Shown: positions 16,199 through 24,474, numbered from the stretch's first letter. The stretch: DNA of 64,000 nucleotides from Oscillospiraceae bacterium (GCA_017547245.1 JAFYQD010000008.1:62001-126000); one strand, 5' to 3'. Notes: generated by a model not told the origin, from the letters alone. Translations and numbers: made by a program.

Positions 16199-16207
16199 TG
16201 GTATACT
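16199..16207 (+). promoter_or_regulatory. Extended -10 promoter of the SDR-idi operon
   Basis: TG-G-TATACT (16199-16207) lies 31 bases upstream of the SDR start. No good -35 is seen, as is common with extended -10 elements. Confidence 0.5.
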
Positions 16208-16238
16208 TTGTTTATCGAAACAACAGGGAGGGTCAGCC

Positions 16239-16943
16239 ATGTTCAAAGATAAAGTTGCGGTGGTGACCGGCGGTGCCAACGGCATCGGCAAATGCATCTG
16301 TCAGGAGTTTGAAAAGGCAGGTGCCAGAGTATGCGTCATCGATATTGCCGAGAACCCTTATTTTGTGGGGGATGTTGGCTGCAAGGCTGACCTTGACCGT
16401 TTTGCCGAAAAAATTGCTGCCGATTATGGCCATGTGGATTATCTTATCAACAATGCCAAACCGGCCATGAAGGGAATTGACAACTGCAGTTTTGAAGAAT
16501 TTGAGCAGGCTTTGCGTGTGGGTGTCACCGGGCCTTTCTATCTGACCCAGAAGCTGCTGCCCCTTTTTAACCGGGGTGGTGCGGTGGTCAATATCTCTTC
16601 CAGCCGTGACCGCATGAGCCAGCCCAACACCGAAAGTTATTCGGCAGCCAAAGGCGGCATTGCCGCCCTTACCCACGCCATGGCGGTCAGCTTGGGTCCC
16701 AAGCTGCGTGTAAACGCCGTTGCCCCCGGCTGGATTGACACCCAATACACCGAATACAGCGGTGCGGATGCCGACCAGCACCCTGTGGGCCGTGTGGGCA
16801 ACCCTCAGGACATTGCCCAGCTGGTGCTGTTTTTGTGCAGCGAAAAGGCCGGGTTTATCACCGGACAGAATATTTGCGTGGATGGCGGCATGACCAGCCA
16901 GATGATTTATCACGACGATTTGGGTTGGAAACTGGAAAAGTAA
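16239..16943 (+). CDS. Short-chain dehydrogenase/reductase
   Basis: This 234-residue SDR has the cofactor motif 'TGGANGIGK' (residues 10-18), 'LINNAKP' in place of the usual NNAG, an 'SSS' catalytic serine region near 125, and 'YSAAKGG' with the Tyr-x3-Lys pair near 140. The last part 'ITGQNICVDGGM' is the family end. The proximal Asp40-like residue ('VIDIAE') suggests preference for NAD(H). Substrate is unknown. It lies 16 bases upstream of idi, so the two are co-transcribed and might act in one pathway, but that is inference. Confidence 0.88.
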   Translation: MFKDKVAVVTGGANGIGKCICQEFEKAGARVCVIDIAENPYFVGDVGCKADLDRFAEKIAADYGHVDYLINNAKPAMKGIDNCSFEEFEQALRVGVTGPFYLTQKLLPLFNRGGAVVNISSSRDRMSQPNTESYSAAKGGIAALTHAMAVSLGPKLRVNAVAPGWIDTQYTEYSGADADQHPVGRVGNPQDIAQLVLFLCSEKAGFITGQNICVDGGMTSQMIYHDDLGWKLEK

Positions 16944-16959
16944 GCGGTGGGAGGAAAAC

Positions 16960-17481
16960 ATGGAAGACCAGCTGATTTGTGTTGATATATTTGATAACGA
17001 GATTGGCAGCGCCCCAAAACTGGAGGCCCACCAAAAATGTATGCTGCATCGGGCTTTTTCGGTGTTTTTGGTGAATGAAGGCAGGATGCTGATTCAGCGG
17101 CGTGCGGCACACAAGTACCACTCGGGCGGCAAATGGGCCAATGCCTGCTGCAGCCACCCCCGTGTGGGCGAAAGTTTGCAGCTGGCTACGGAACGCCGTA
17201 TGCAGGAGGAACTGAACCTGAGCGGCATTGAGCTGCAGGAGCTGTATGGCTTTGTATACTGCCATCAATTTGAGGACGGCCTGTGGGAATATGAGTATGA
17301 CCACGTGTTTGTGGGGCAGTGTGACACCACCCCTGAACTCAACCCCGAAGAGGCAGATGCCTGCCGCTGGGTGGAATATGACGAGCTGGCCAAAGAACTG
17401 CTGGAACACCCCGACCGCTTTGCGGTGTGGTTCCGCATTTGCGCCCCAAAGGTGCTGGCCCGGCTGAAAGAACAAACATAA
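16960..17481 (+). CDS. idi: Isopentenyl-diphosphate delta-isomerase, type 1
   Basis: This 173-residue Nudix-fold enzyme interconverts isopentenyl and dimethylallyl diphosphate. The active-site Cys lies in 'NACCSHP' (near residue 63), metal-binding His residues in 'HRAFSVFLV' and 'HPRVGE', the Nudix-like helix is 'ATERRMQEELNL', and the catalytic Glu is in 'EYEYDHVF'. Length and order fit bacterial type 1 isomerases. It follows the SDR gene with a GGGAGG ribosome site and ends at a strong terminator. Type 1 Idi in a presumed MEP-pathway bacterium is dispensable, which fits its isolated location. Confidence 0.9.
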   Translation: MEDQLICVDIFDNEIGSAPKLEAHQKCMLHRAFSVFLVNEGRMLIQRRAAHKYHSGGKWANACCSHPRVGESLQLATERRMQEELNLSGIELQELYGFVYCHQFEDGLWEYEYDHVFVGQCDTTPELNPEEADACRWVEYDELAKELLEHPDRFAVWFRICAPKVLARLKEQT

Positions 17482-17483
17482 AG

Positions 17484-17521
17484 AAAACCCCGAAGGTGGC
17501 TGAAACTTTCGGGGTTTTTTT
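17484..17521 (+). terminator. Intrinsic terminator of SDR-idi operon
   Basis: AAAACCCCGAA pairs with TTCGGGGTTTT (17484-17494, 17508-17518) and runs into T6. The 230 bases that follow are AT-rich leader; a TATAAT at 17687-17692 is the likely -10 of the next gene. Confidence 0.85.
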
Positions 17522-17748
17522 ATGTCTGAAGTCAAGAAATTAAAGAAGGTTTTTTGTATATGTCGTTGGGATGTTTATGATTAATGGCAACAGCAGAGAA
17601 ACGGAATTGGATAAAAGTTCCAATTTGTGGCTGCTTGCAGGGTGTGCAGCAAATAATACCGCTATTTCATTTTGCGGAAAAATGGATATAATTGGATTTA
17701 CCAAGAGATGCCAACTTTTGGAATATACTTTCAAAGGAGAGATCGATC

Positions 17749-18276
17749 GTGACAAACAAAGAATTGGCTGAACTGAATAAAAATCGAAAAATTTACCAGT
17801 TTTGCTGCATCACCGGCGATATTGAAAAGACCATGCAGGCCTGGGTGGACTATTTGAAGATCGGTCCCTGGCAGGTGCGCCACTTCAACGATAAAACCAT
17901 GACTTCGTTGACGGTTGGCGGCAAAAAGGTGGAAGAACCCTTTGAAATGATCATCGCCATCACCATGGTGGGTGATATGGAAATCGAACTGATTCAGCCT
18001 GTACATGGCCCCACCATTTATCAGGAATTCCTTGACCGCCGTGGTCCCGGACTTTTCCACATCAAAGAAAAAATTGCTACCGAAGATTGGGACTCCACCA
18101 TTCAGGAATATGCCGACAAGGGCATTGGCGTAATGCAGACCGGTTGGTTCTTTGACGATGTGCACGCCTATATGGATACCGAACCTACCTGTGACTTTGT
18201 GTGGGAGCTGGGCAACTGCCCCATCATTGATGTGCCCGAAGGAATGACCAGGATTTTCCCCTACGAAGATGAATAA
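17749..18276 (+). CDS. VOC-family (glyoxalase-fold) protein
   Basis: This 175-residue protein has the paired beta-alpha-beta-beta-beta layout of vicinal-oxygen-chelate enzymes. It opens with 'IYQFCCITGDIEKTMQAW', and candidate metal ligands include the Glu in 'MEIELIQPV', the His in 'GLFHIKEK' and the His in 'FFDDVHAYMD'. The family includes glyoxalases, epimerases and dioxygenases; this member resembles the methylmalonyl-CoA epimerase-like branch, but the substrate is not known. The start is GTG 17749 with AAAGGAGA eight bases before it; the longer frame to 17692 lacks a ribosome site. It is monocistronic. Confidence 0.75.
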   Translation: MTNKELAELNKNRKIYQFCCITGDIEKTMQAWVDYLKIGPWQVRHFNDKTMTSLTVGGKKVEEPFEMIIAITMVGDMEIELIQPVHGPTIYQEFLDRRGPGLFHIKEKIATEDWDSTIQEYADKGIGVMQTGWFFDDVHAYMDTEPTCDFVWELGNCPIIDVPEGMTRIFPYEDE

Positions 18277-18280
18277 GCAG

Positions 18281-18317
18281 AAAAAAGACCGGAGCATTCG
18301 CTCCGGTCTTTTTGTTT
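18281..18317. terminator. Bidirectional terminator between VOC gene and metQ
   Basis: AAAAAGACCGGAGC pairs perfectly with GCTCCGGTCTTTTT around an ATTC loop, with T runs on both strands. Confidence 0.9.
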
Positions 18318-18326
18318 GTTGAAAGT

Positions 18327-19130
18327 TTAGAACATTGCAACAACGGCGCCCTGATAGGTCTTGTCGATGAATTCTCTTACAGCATCGCTCTGCAGAGCCT
18401 TGGCCAGAGCCTTGATGCCTTCGTTGTTTTCATTGCCTTCCTTAACAACCAGAATGTTGGCGTAGGTGGTGGCAGCCAGAGAGTCCTTTTCTTCCTTGGC
18501 CAGAGCATCGGAAGAGGCGTTCAGGCCGGCTTCGATGGCGTAGTTGCCGTTGATAACAGCAATGTCAACGTCCTGCAGGGAGCGGGCCAGCTGGGCGGCT
18601 TCCAATTCAACGATTTCCAGGTTCAGGGGGTTTTCGATGATGTCGTTCTTGGTGGCAGACAGGCCGGCAGCGGGATCAACCTTGATCAGACCGTTGGTTT
18701 CCAGCAGCAGCAGGGCGCGGGCTTCGTTGGTGGTGTCGTTGGGAACGGCAACCTGTGCGCCTTCCTTCAGGTCGGCCAGGCTGGTGGTTTTGCCGGGGTA
18801 GATGCCCAGGGGTTCATAGTGGATGGCAGCAACGGTTACCAGGTGGGTGTCGTTCTGTGCATTGAAGTCATCCAGATAGGGCTGATGCTGGAAGTAGTTG
18901 GCCATCAGTTCGCCTTGTTCTACTACCAGGTTGGGCTGTACATAATCAACAAATTCGGTGATTTCCAGTTCAAAACCTTCCTTGGCCAGAACTTCCTTGG
19001 CAATTTCAAGGATTTCGGCATGGGGGGTGGGAGAAGCGGCAACGGTGATGGCGGTGGTCTTTTTGGCGCCGCAAGCGGTCAGGGAAAGGACCAGAATGAG
19101 AGCAAGGGCAATAGCCAGAATCTTTTTCAT
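18327..19130 (-). CDS. metQ: Methionine-binding lipoprotein MetQ
   Basis: This 267-residue lipoprotein captures methionine (probably both enantiomers) for the MetNI importer. The signal ends in lipobox LTAC with Cys at about residue 20. Typical NlpA/MetQ blocks follow: 'ASPTPHAEIL', 'YFQHQPYLDDFN', 'VPNDTTNEARALLLLE' and 'ANILVVKEGNE'. The ATG at 19130 has AAGGAGG nine bases upstream. It is the last gene of metN-metI-metQ and ends at the terminator shared with the VOC gene. Confidence 0.95.
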   Translation of the reverse strand: MKKILAIALALILVLSLTACGAKKTTAITVAASPTPHAEILEIAKEVLAKEGFELEITEFVDYVQPNLVVEQGELMANYFQHQPYLDDFNAQNDTHLVTVAAIHYEPLGIYPGKTTSLADLKEGAQVAVPNDTTNEARALLLLETNGLIKVDPAAGLSATKNDIIENPLNLEIVELEAAQLARSLQDVDIAVINGNYAIEAGLNASSDALAKEEKDSLAATTYANILVVKEGNENNEGIKALAKALQSDAVREFIDKTYQGAVVAMF

Positions 19131-19181
19131 AATAAAGTTCCTCCTTAATTTCAAGCACAGTAGCTGTGCGGATGGATGATG

Positions 19182-19844
19182 TTAGTTTTTACGACGGTCG
19201 GAAGTGTTGGCAATGCGCATGCCGATTTCCTGCAGAATCTGTACCACCAGCACCAGAATGATGACCGTGATCAGCATGATTTCGTCGTCATAGCGGTAGT
19301 AGCCGAAGCGGATGGCGATGTCGCCCAAACCGCCGCCGCCAACAAAACCTGCCATGGCCGAATAGCCAAGGATGGTGGTGACCGAGATGGTGGCACCAAC
19401 AATCAGCGAAGGCATGGCCTCGGGCAGAAGAACCTTCCATACAATCTGGGCACGGGTGGCACCCATGGACTGGGCGGCTTCGATTACGCCGGGGTCAACT
19501 TCCTTGATGGAAGATTCAACCATACGGGCAATGAAGGGGGCTGCAGCCAGCACCAGCGGCACAACTGTGGCGGTGGAACCGATGGTGGTGCCTACAATGG
19601 CGCGGGTAATGGGCATAACCCATACCAGGAAGATGAGGAAGGGGATGGAGCGCATCAGGTTGATGATAACGCTGAGGGCGGTGTTAAAGGCCGGCAGGGG
19701 AAGAATGCTGTCCTTTTCGGTAATGACCAGCAGCAGGCCCATGGGCAGGCCCAGCAGATAGGCCATGGCGGTGGAGAAGAGGGTCATGTAAAGGGTGTCG
19801 ATAAGACCTTCGCCCAACATGAGCCAGGTGGTAGTATCAAACAT
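19182..19844 (-). CDS. metI: Methionine ABC transporter permease MetI
   Basis: This 220-residue permease has five hydrophobic segments and the EAA-loop sequence 'EAAQSMGATRAQIVWKVLLPEA' (split here for length: coupling helix around residues 125-146). It dimerises to form the methionine channel and contacts MetN. Its ATG at 19844 lies inside the last codons of metN (an eight-base overlap), so translation is coupled. The gene order N-I-Q is the standard one. Confidence 0.95.
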   Translation of the reverse strand: MFDTTTWLMLGEGLIDTLYMTLFSTAMAYLLGLPMGLLLVITEKDSILPLPAFNTALSVIINLMRSIPFLIFLVWVMPITRAIVGTTIGSTATVVPLVLAAAPFIARMVESSIKEVDPGVIEAAQSMGATRAQIVWKVLLPEAMPSLIVGATISVTTILGYSAMAGFVGGGGLGDIAIRFGYYRYDDEIMLITVIILVLVVQILQEIGMRIANTSDRRKN

Positions 19845-20850
19845 TGTACTGCACCTCCTCTACGGTAAGACCATGGGTGGTCAGGTAGTACTTCATCTTT
19901 TCGGCAATGGCGGCATCTTCGGGCATCTGCAGCACCATCTGGCCAAAGGCCTTGCCGTCAATGTCACGGGTGTCGGCATACATAATGTTTACCGGCGACT
20001 TGAATTCCAGCACCATGCCGGCAATGACCGGTTCGCTGGAGGCGTTGCCGTTAAATACAATACGCAGAGCATTGTTGCCCACGCTTTGTTCCACATTGCC
20101 TGCCCGGTGGAAGACCAATCTTTGGGCAGCGGCGGTTTGGGGATGGGTGAAGATGTCCTGCACGGTGCCGCTTTCGGCAATTTTGCTGTCGGCAATGATG
20201 GCAACATGGGTGCAGATTTCTTCGATAACCGACATTTCGTGGGTGATGATGATAACGGTGATGCCCAAACGACGGTTGATATCCCTCAGCAGGGTCAGAA
20301 TGGAACGGGTGGTTTTGGGGTCAAGGGCGCTGGTGGCTTCGTCACACAGCAGAACCTTGGGGCTGGTGGCCAGGGCGCGGGCAATGGCAATGCGCTGCTT
20401 CTGGCCGCCCGAAAGCTGGGAAGGATAGGCGTTGGCCTTGTCAGCCAGGTCTACAATTTCCAGCAGTTCTTTGGCGCGGGCCACTGCGGCTTCTTTTTTC
20501 ACCCCTGCAATTTCCAGGGGGAAGCAGATGTTCTGCAGGGCGGTGCGCTGCATCAGCAGATTGAACTGCTGAAAAATCATGCCCATGCTTCGGCGGGCTT
20601 CGTTCAGCGCCTGTGCGTTCATGGCGCCAAGGTCTACCCCGTCAAACAGGACGGTGCCGCCGGTGGGCTTTTCCAAAAAGTTCATGCACCGCACCAGGGT
20701 GGATTTGCCGGCGCCGCTCATACCGATGATGCCGTAAATCTGGCCGGGCAGGATGTCAAGGTTGATGTCCTGCAGGGCGTGTACCTCGCTGGTTTTGGTG
20801 TAGAATGTTTTGGAAAGGTGTTGAATACTGATGATGGGCTGTGCTTCCAT
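19837..20850 (-). CDS. metN: Methionine ABC transporter ATPase MetN
   Basis: This 337-residue ATPase powers methionine uptake. Walker A 'GMSGAGKST' is near residue 40, the signature is 'LSGGQKQR', and Walker B ends in 'CDEATSALD'. The C-terminal 80 residues form the NIL (ACT-like) domain that senses internal methionine and inhibits transport in known MetN proteins. The ATG at 20850 lacks a strong ribosome site, with only GAGTGGTGAG nearby. A 260-base leader with a terminator precedes it, so expression is probably set by attenuation. Confidence 0.95.
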   Translation of the reverse strand: MEAQPIISIQHLSKTFYTKTSEVHALQDINLDILPGQIYGIIGMSGAGKSTLVRCMNFLEKPTGGTVLFDGVDLGAMNAQALNEARRSMGMIFQQFNLLMQRTALQNICFPLEIAGVKKEAAVARAKELLEIVDLADKANAYPSQLSGGQKQRIAIARALATSPKVLLCDEATSALDPKTTRSILTLLRDINRRLGITVIIITHEMSVIEEICTHVAIIADSKIAESGTVQDIFTHPQTAAAQRLVFHRAGNVEQSVGNNALRIVFNGNASSEPVIAGMVLEFKSPVNIMYADTRDIDGKAFGQMVLQMPEDAAIAEKMKYYLTTHGLTVEEVQYNV

Positions 20851-20904
20851 TACAAAGGCTCACCACTCTTTTCTGTTGGTATTTTTGCGGCCCTGTGCCG
20901 CGGG

Positions 20905-20941
20905 AAAAAAGAAACAGGCCGAAGCCATAGGCTCCGGCCTG
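20905..20941 (-). terminator. Leader terminator (attenuator) of metNIQ
   Basis: CAGGCCGGAGCC pairs with GGCTTCGGCCTG around TAT (one G-T pair) and is followed by TTTCTTTTTT, 55 bases before the metN start codon. Lying between promoter and gene, it must be conditional. Its loop-proximal CTATGGC can also pair with GCCATAG near 21016-21022. Confidence 0.75.
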
Positions 20942-21117
20942 TGCGGAATACAAAACAAAACGCCCCATAGACAGATTGAACCATTCCCTTTATAAGATGG
21001 GCAAAAAGGAACGGCTATGGCGTCGTTTTAGAAATTCACACAAACAGAGAGCCCGCGCATGTCGCACATACCATCGTTACACATCATATAACGGACTCCC
21101 CTTTCTTTGTAATAATT
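20942..21117 (-). promoter_or_regulatory. Structured metN leader RNA, class unknown
   Basis: Two folded parts are visible on the minus strand. First, an 8-bp stem GGGAGTCC/GGGCTCTC (21100-21093, 21054-21047) closes over two small hairpins (GTTA..TAAC and GTATGT-GCG-ACATGC), giving a three-way junction. Second, AAAACG..CCATAG pairs with CTATGG..CGTTTT (21029 to 20957). Neither SAM-I, SAM-II/III nor T-box consensus sequences are present. A methionine-related switch is inferred only from the gene it precedes. Confidence 0.5.
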
Positions 21118-21123
21118 GCATTT

Positions 21124-21152
21124 ATGATAACACAAGAAAAACAAAGACGCAA
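21124..21152 (-). promoter_or_regulatory. Promoter of metNIQ
   Basis: On the minus strand -35 TTGCGT (21152-21147) and extended -10 TG-T-TATCAT (hexamer 21129-21124) are 17 bases apart. It places the transcript start near 21117. Confidence 0.65.
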
Positions 21153-21200
21153 GAGTTGTTTTGGAGAAGAAGACTACAATTTGACGAAAAGTTTTAAAAG

Positions 21201-21238
21201 TAAAAAAGGGCCGCCCAACAGGCAGTCCTTTTTTCGTC
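21201..21238. terminator. Terminator of rpmB
   Basis: A stem of AAAAAAGG..CTGCC with GGGCGG..CCTTTTTT (some mismatches) lies 17 bases past the rpmB stop, with a T run on both strands. Confidence 0.7.
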
Positions 21239-21254
21239 TGATTCGTGGTTCCTT

Positions 21255-21443
21255 TTACAGGGCACGCTCCACTTTACCGGAACGCAGACAACGGGTGCAG
21301 GCGTAGATGTGACAAGGAGACCCTGCTACAATAGCCTTAACACGCTTAACGTTGGGTTTCCAAGTCCGATTGCTTCTACGATGGGAATGGGAAACCTTGA
21401 TTCCGAAAGTGACACCCTTACCACAGATGTCGCACTTAGCCAT
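21255..21443 (-). CDS. rpmB: 50S ribosomal protein L28
   Basis: This 62-residue protein of the large ribosomal subunit is the zinc-binding (C+) form: Cys pairs are in 'CDICGKG' near the start and 'CHIYACTRCLRSG' near the end. The core 'HSHRRSNRTWKPN' is diagnostic. The ATG at 21443 has AAGGAGGTG ten bases upstream; the longer open frame is not needed. It has its own promoter and terminator. Zinc-dependent L28 forms are often duplicated by Cys-less forms elsewhere in a genome, which cannot be checked here. Confidence 0.97.
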   Translation of the reverse strand: MAKCDICGKGVTFGIKVSHSHRRSNRTWKPNVKRVKAIVAGSPCHIYACTRCLRSGKVERAL

Positions 21444-21490
21444 GATGCCGCACCTCCTTAATTGCAAATATATGGTGACGAAACATTGAT

Positions 21491-21519
21491 ATTTTATCAG
21501 ACAAAACGAAGAAAAGCAA
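21491..21519 (-). promoter_or_regulatory. Promoter of rpmB
   Basis: On the minus strand -35 TTGCTT (21519-21514), 17-base spacer and extended -10 TG-A-TAAAAT (hexamer 21496-21491). The start codon is about 48 bases downstream. Confidence 0.7.
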
Positions 21520-21644
21520 GGGTTTTTTTTGCCTTTTGCAAAGATTTTTTATTTTTGTGGAATATGTTTAAGTTCGCTGATGTCTATAAGGGAAAATACG
21601 GTTTTTACTGATAGAAACGGCCCACTGTCCACGGGGGCGAAAAC

Positions 21645-21673
21645 TTGTATTTTCGCTTCTGTAGCGGTATAAT
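21645..21673 (+). promoter_or_regulatory. Promoter of the M50-scpAB-gerW operon
   Basis: -35 TTGTAT (21645-21650) and a perfect -10 TATAAT (21668-21673) are 17 bases apart. The gap 21520-21644 between the two divergent promoters holds nothing recognised. Confidence 0.75.
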
Positions 21674-21755
21674 ATTATGAAACCCTATTGCTTTATTATG
21701 GATGCCTATGCGCATCTTTCCGGGATATAAAGCACTGCAACAGGAGGTAACTGTT

Positions 21756-22397
21756 ATGACAAGTGTGCTTTTTGAAAAGGTAGTAAGATTGCTGGTGGCG
21801 GCCACCGCCCTGCCCGTGCATGAATTTGCCCATGCATGGGTGGCCCACAAAATGGGCGACGACACCGCACGCTATCAGGGCAGACTGACCCTGAATCCGT
21901 TGGTGCACCTTGACCTGGTTGGCACCCTGATGCTGCTGATTGCAGGTGTGGGCTGGGCCAAGCCCGTACCCATCAATCCCCGCAATTTCAAAAACCCCAA
22001 GCTGGGTATGGCGCTTTCTTCGCTGGCCGGCCCCATCTCCAACATTCTGTTGGCGCTGGTTTTGATGATTGTCTATAAACTTCTGGTTATTGTAGGCATG
22101 GTCAGCTCGGTTTCGGCTGCGTTTGTAATTGCCACCATCCTTTCCATTATGGTAAGCACCAATGTATATCTGGCAGTTTTCAACCTGCTGCCGGTGCCTC
22201 CGCTGGATGGTTCCCGTCTGCTGTTTTACTTTTTGCCCACAAAATATTACTTTGGCATTATGCGTTATGAACGCTATATCTATCTGGTGCTGTTTGCGCT
22301 GATTTACATCGGCCTGCTGGATCGTCCCCTGGCCTTTGTTTCGGGCGCTATTATGGAATTGCTCAATCTTTGCACCTTCTTCCTGGGAAGATTCTGA
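21756..22397 (+). CDS. Site-2-protease-like membrane metalloprotease (M50 family)
   Basis: This 213-residue polytopic protein has the intramembrane zinc-protease motifs HEFAH (residues 22-26) and 'NLLPVPPLDGSRLL' near 150, the second supplying the aspartate ligand. It belongs to the short, PDZ-less group of bacterial M50 proteases of unknown target. The ATG at 21756 follows AGGAGGTAAC; an upstream in-frame ATG at 21702 has no ribosome site. It starts an operon with scpA and scpB, an arrangement common in Firmicutes. A role in division or sporulation is possible but inferred. Confidence 0.88.
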   Translation: MTSVLFEKVVRLLVAATALPVHEFAHAWVAHKMGDDTARYQGRLTLNPLVHLDLVGTLMLLIAGVGWAKPVPINPRNFKNPKLGMALSSLAGPISNILLALVLMIVYKLLVIVGMVSSVSAAFVIATILSIMVSTNVYLAVFNLLPVPPLDGSRLLFYFLPTKYYFGIMRYERYIYLVLFALIYIGLLDRPLAFVSGAIMELLNLCTFFLGRF

Positions 22398-22427
22398 TCC
22401 GGAAGGAACTGCATAAGGAGGCGGAAT

Positions 22428-23147
22428 TTGGAAAAGCTGACTTTTAAGGTGGCCGAATACGAAGGGCCGCTGGATCTGCTGCTTCATCTGATCCAGAAAC
22501 ATCAGATGAATATTTACGAGATCGAGATTTCTTCGTTGCTAACTCAATATATGGAATACATCAGGGAATGGCAGAGCCACAACCTGGAGGTGGCCAGCGA
22601 ATTTTTGGATATGGCCAGCCGTCTGATCCACCTGAAGACCATCAGCCTGCTGCCCAAGTATGAGGAAGAGGAGCAGAAGGCGCGTGCCGAGCTGGTGGGC
22701 CAGCTGGTGGAATATGCCGCCTGCAAGCGTGCCGCCGCCGAGCTTTCGGCCCGCAACCTTGGTCAGGTGCTGTTTGTGCGCCAGCCTGCCGAGATGGAGG
22801 TCGACCTGATCTATCGCCTCAACCATCCTGCCACCGACCTGCTGCAAAGCTATTTTGATGCCGTGGGCAGAGGGCGCCGCCGCCTGCCGCCCCGTCAGTC
22901 CACCTTTACCCCTCTGGTGGCCAAACCGGTGGTTTCGGTAAACAGCCGCATCATACATATCATGCGCCGTATGTATAAGGACAGCAAGCTGCATTTTTCC
23001 CGTCTGTTTGAAGAAAACAAGGGCGGCCGCAGCGAGGTTGTTGCCACCTTCCTGGCGGTGCTGGAGCTGCTGAAATCCAAGCGAGTGACCATGGATGACG
23101 AAACACAGGAACTGACCTTCCACCGCCGTGCCGAAAAGGCCGAATGA
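22428..23147 (+). CDS. scpA: Segregation and condensation protein A
   Basis: ScpA (239 residues) is the kleisin that bridges the two SMC heads in the chromosome-condensing Smc-ScpAB complex. The N-terminal signature 'YEGPLDLLLHLIQKHQMNIY' and the C-terminal winged helix ('FLAVLELLKSKRV') are clear. Translation starts at TTG 22428, with AAGGAGG seven bases before it. It lies 30 bases after the M50 gene and 23 before scpB. Confidence 0.96.
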   Translation: MEKLTFKVAEYEGPLDLLLHLIQKHQMNIYEIEISSLLTQYMEYIREWQSHNLEVASEFLDMASRLIHLKTISLLPKYEEEEQKARAELVGQLVEYAACKRAAAELSARNLGQVLFVRQPAEMEVDLIYRLNHPATDLLQSYFDAVGRGRRRLPPRQSTFTPLVAKPVVSVNSRIIHIMRRMYKDSKLHFSRLFEENKGGRSEVVATFLAVLELLKSKRVTMDDETQELTFHRRAEKAE

Positions 23148-23170
23148 CGCTTTGATAAGGGAGAAAGAAC

Positions 23171-23779
23171 ATGACCCTGAGTAAAACACAAAATCAGATT
23201 TTTGCCATATTGTTTGCCTGCGGCGAACCCATTGAGGCCGACCGCATTGCCGAAGTGCTGGAGCAGGATGCTGCCACCACCGACCGCCTGCTGCGTAGCC
23301 TGGGTGACTGGTTGGATGAGACCGAACATCCCCTGATGCTGCAGCGTCTGGAAGACCGCTATCAGCTGACCACCCGCCCCGAATATGCCCCTGTTATCAA
23401 GGCTGCACTGGAGGTGCGCCGCAATGTACCCCTGAGCCAGGCTGCGCTGGAAGTGCTTTCGGTGGTGGCCTATAACCAGCCTGTTACCCGCAGCTTTGTG
23501 GACCAGGTGCGTGGTGTGGACAGCAGCGGCGTTGTGGTTTCGCTGACCGAAAAGGGCTTGATTGAAGAAGCCGGCCGACTGGACCTGCCCGGCCGTCCCA
23601 TCTCTTACCGCACCACCGACCATTTTTTGCGTACCTTTGGCCTGTCTTCCATTTCGGAACTGCCTCCCATCGATGCCGAACCCGAAACCGAAGAGCAGGA
23701 GGCTCCCGTTTATCCCGAAGGGGAAGAGCCTCTGGAAGGTCAGGTGGGCTTTTACGACGACCAGCAGGAAGCCGAATAA
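23171..23779 (+). CDS. scpB: Segregation and condensation protein B
   Basis: ScpB (202 residues) dimerises through two winged-helix domains and stabilises ScpA within the SMC complex. Diagnostic blocks are 'LFACGEPIEADRIAEVL', 'ALEVLSVVAYNQPVTR', 'VDQVRGVDSSGVV' and 'YRTTDHFLRTFGLSS'. The acidic tail after residue 175 is low-complexity (EPETEEQEAP). It follows scpA by 23 bases with GGGAGAAAG upstream of its ATG. Confidence 0.96.
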   Translation: MTLSKTQNQIFAILFACGEPIEADRIAEVLEQDAATTDRLLRSLGDWLDETEHPLMLQRLEDRYQLTTRPEYAPVIKAALEVRRNVPLSQAALEVLSVVAYNQPVTRSFVDQVRGVDSSGVVVSLTEKGLIEEAGRLDLPGRPISYRTTDHFLRTFGLSSISELPPIDAEPETEEQEAPVYPEGEEPLEGQVGFYDDQQEAE

Positions 23780-23812
23780 GAAGGATAATCCACAGGAAAG
23801 GAGGGCGGCGGC

Positions 23813-24433
23813 ATGAAAATTGTTCTGCTGATTCTGGCAGCGCTGTTTTTGCTGCTGCTTTGCCCCATTCGTCTTAGCCTGCACTGGAAAAACGACCTGA
23901 CCCTTACGGCAGGGTGGCTGTTTTTGAAGTTCAAACTGCTGCCCAAGGCTGAAAAAACAAAAAAGAAGGCCGCAGTTCCCGAACAAGCGGCAGCCGCACC
24001 CAATAAAGCCGAAAAGGCCGCACAGGCCAAACCCTCCGATACGCTTACCCAATATGCCGACCTGCTGCCCGACCTGTTGGGCAGTGTAAAAAACTGCGTG
24101 CTGTTTGTTTTGCGGCACACAAAGGTTAAAAGGCTGGACCTGAACATGCTGGTAAGCCGTGAAGATGCCGCCGAAACAGCCATCGCCTACGGCCGTGCCA
24201 ATCAGGCGGTTTATACCGCACTGGGGCTGCTGCAAAGCCTGCTGAAGTTTGGCTGCCGCCCCAAAATCAACATTGGTTTTGATTATCTGGGCAGGGAAGA
24301 AGAGGCCGAGGCATGGGCGGCGGTAAGCACAGCACCCCTGTTTGTACTGCTGGGCGGCATTGGGCTGCTGCTTAGCCTGCTGAAAGGTCTGCTTACCCGT
24401 GAAAAAGAAAAGGAAACCGTACATACGGTTTGA
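23813..24433 (+). CDS. DUF2953 membrane-anchored protein (YtfI-like)
   Basis: This 206-residue protein begins with a transmembrane anchor (residues 2-17), followed by a short beta-like segment ('LTLTAGWLFLKFKLLP'), a Lys/Ala-rich linker (45-70) and the DUF2953 region with 'DLNMLVSREDAAETAIAYGRANQAVYT' (positions about 105-130). A second hydrophobic helix is near the C-terminus. Bacillus YtfI is the best-known relative and sits next to ytfJ/gerW, exactly as here. Function is unknown; a spore-related role is inferred from synteny. AAAGGAGGGCGGC precedes the ATG. Confidence 0.8.
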   Translation: MKIVLLILAALFLLLLCPIRLSLHWKNDLTLTAGWLFLKFKLLPKAEKTKKKAAVPEQAAAAPNKAEKAAQAKPSDTLTQYADLLPDLLGSVKNCVLFVLRHTKVKRLDLNMLVSREDAAETAIAYGRANQAVYTALGLLQSLLKFGCRPKINIGFDYLGREEEAEAWAAVSTAPLFVLLGGIGLLLSLLKGLLTREKEKETVHTV

Positions 24434-24474
24434 ATGATAGAAACAACCCAACCATCAATATGGAGGAACAAAAT

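Noticed and set aside
17571..17771. 66-codon frame upstream of the VOC gene
   Set aside because: It overlaps the VOC promoter and start, has no ribosome site and ends in another frame of the VOC gene.
20942..21117. SAM-I riboswitch or methionine T-box before metN
   Set aside because: The conserved SAM-I core and the T-box sequence with GGTGG-type antiterminator are not present on the minus strand, although a terminator is.
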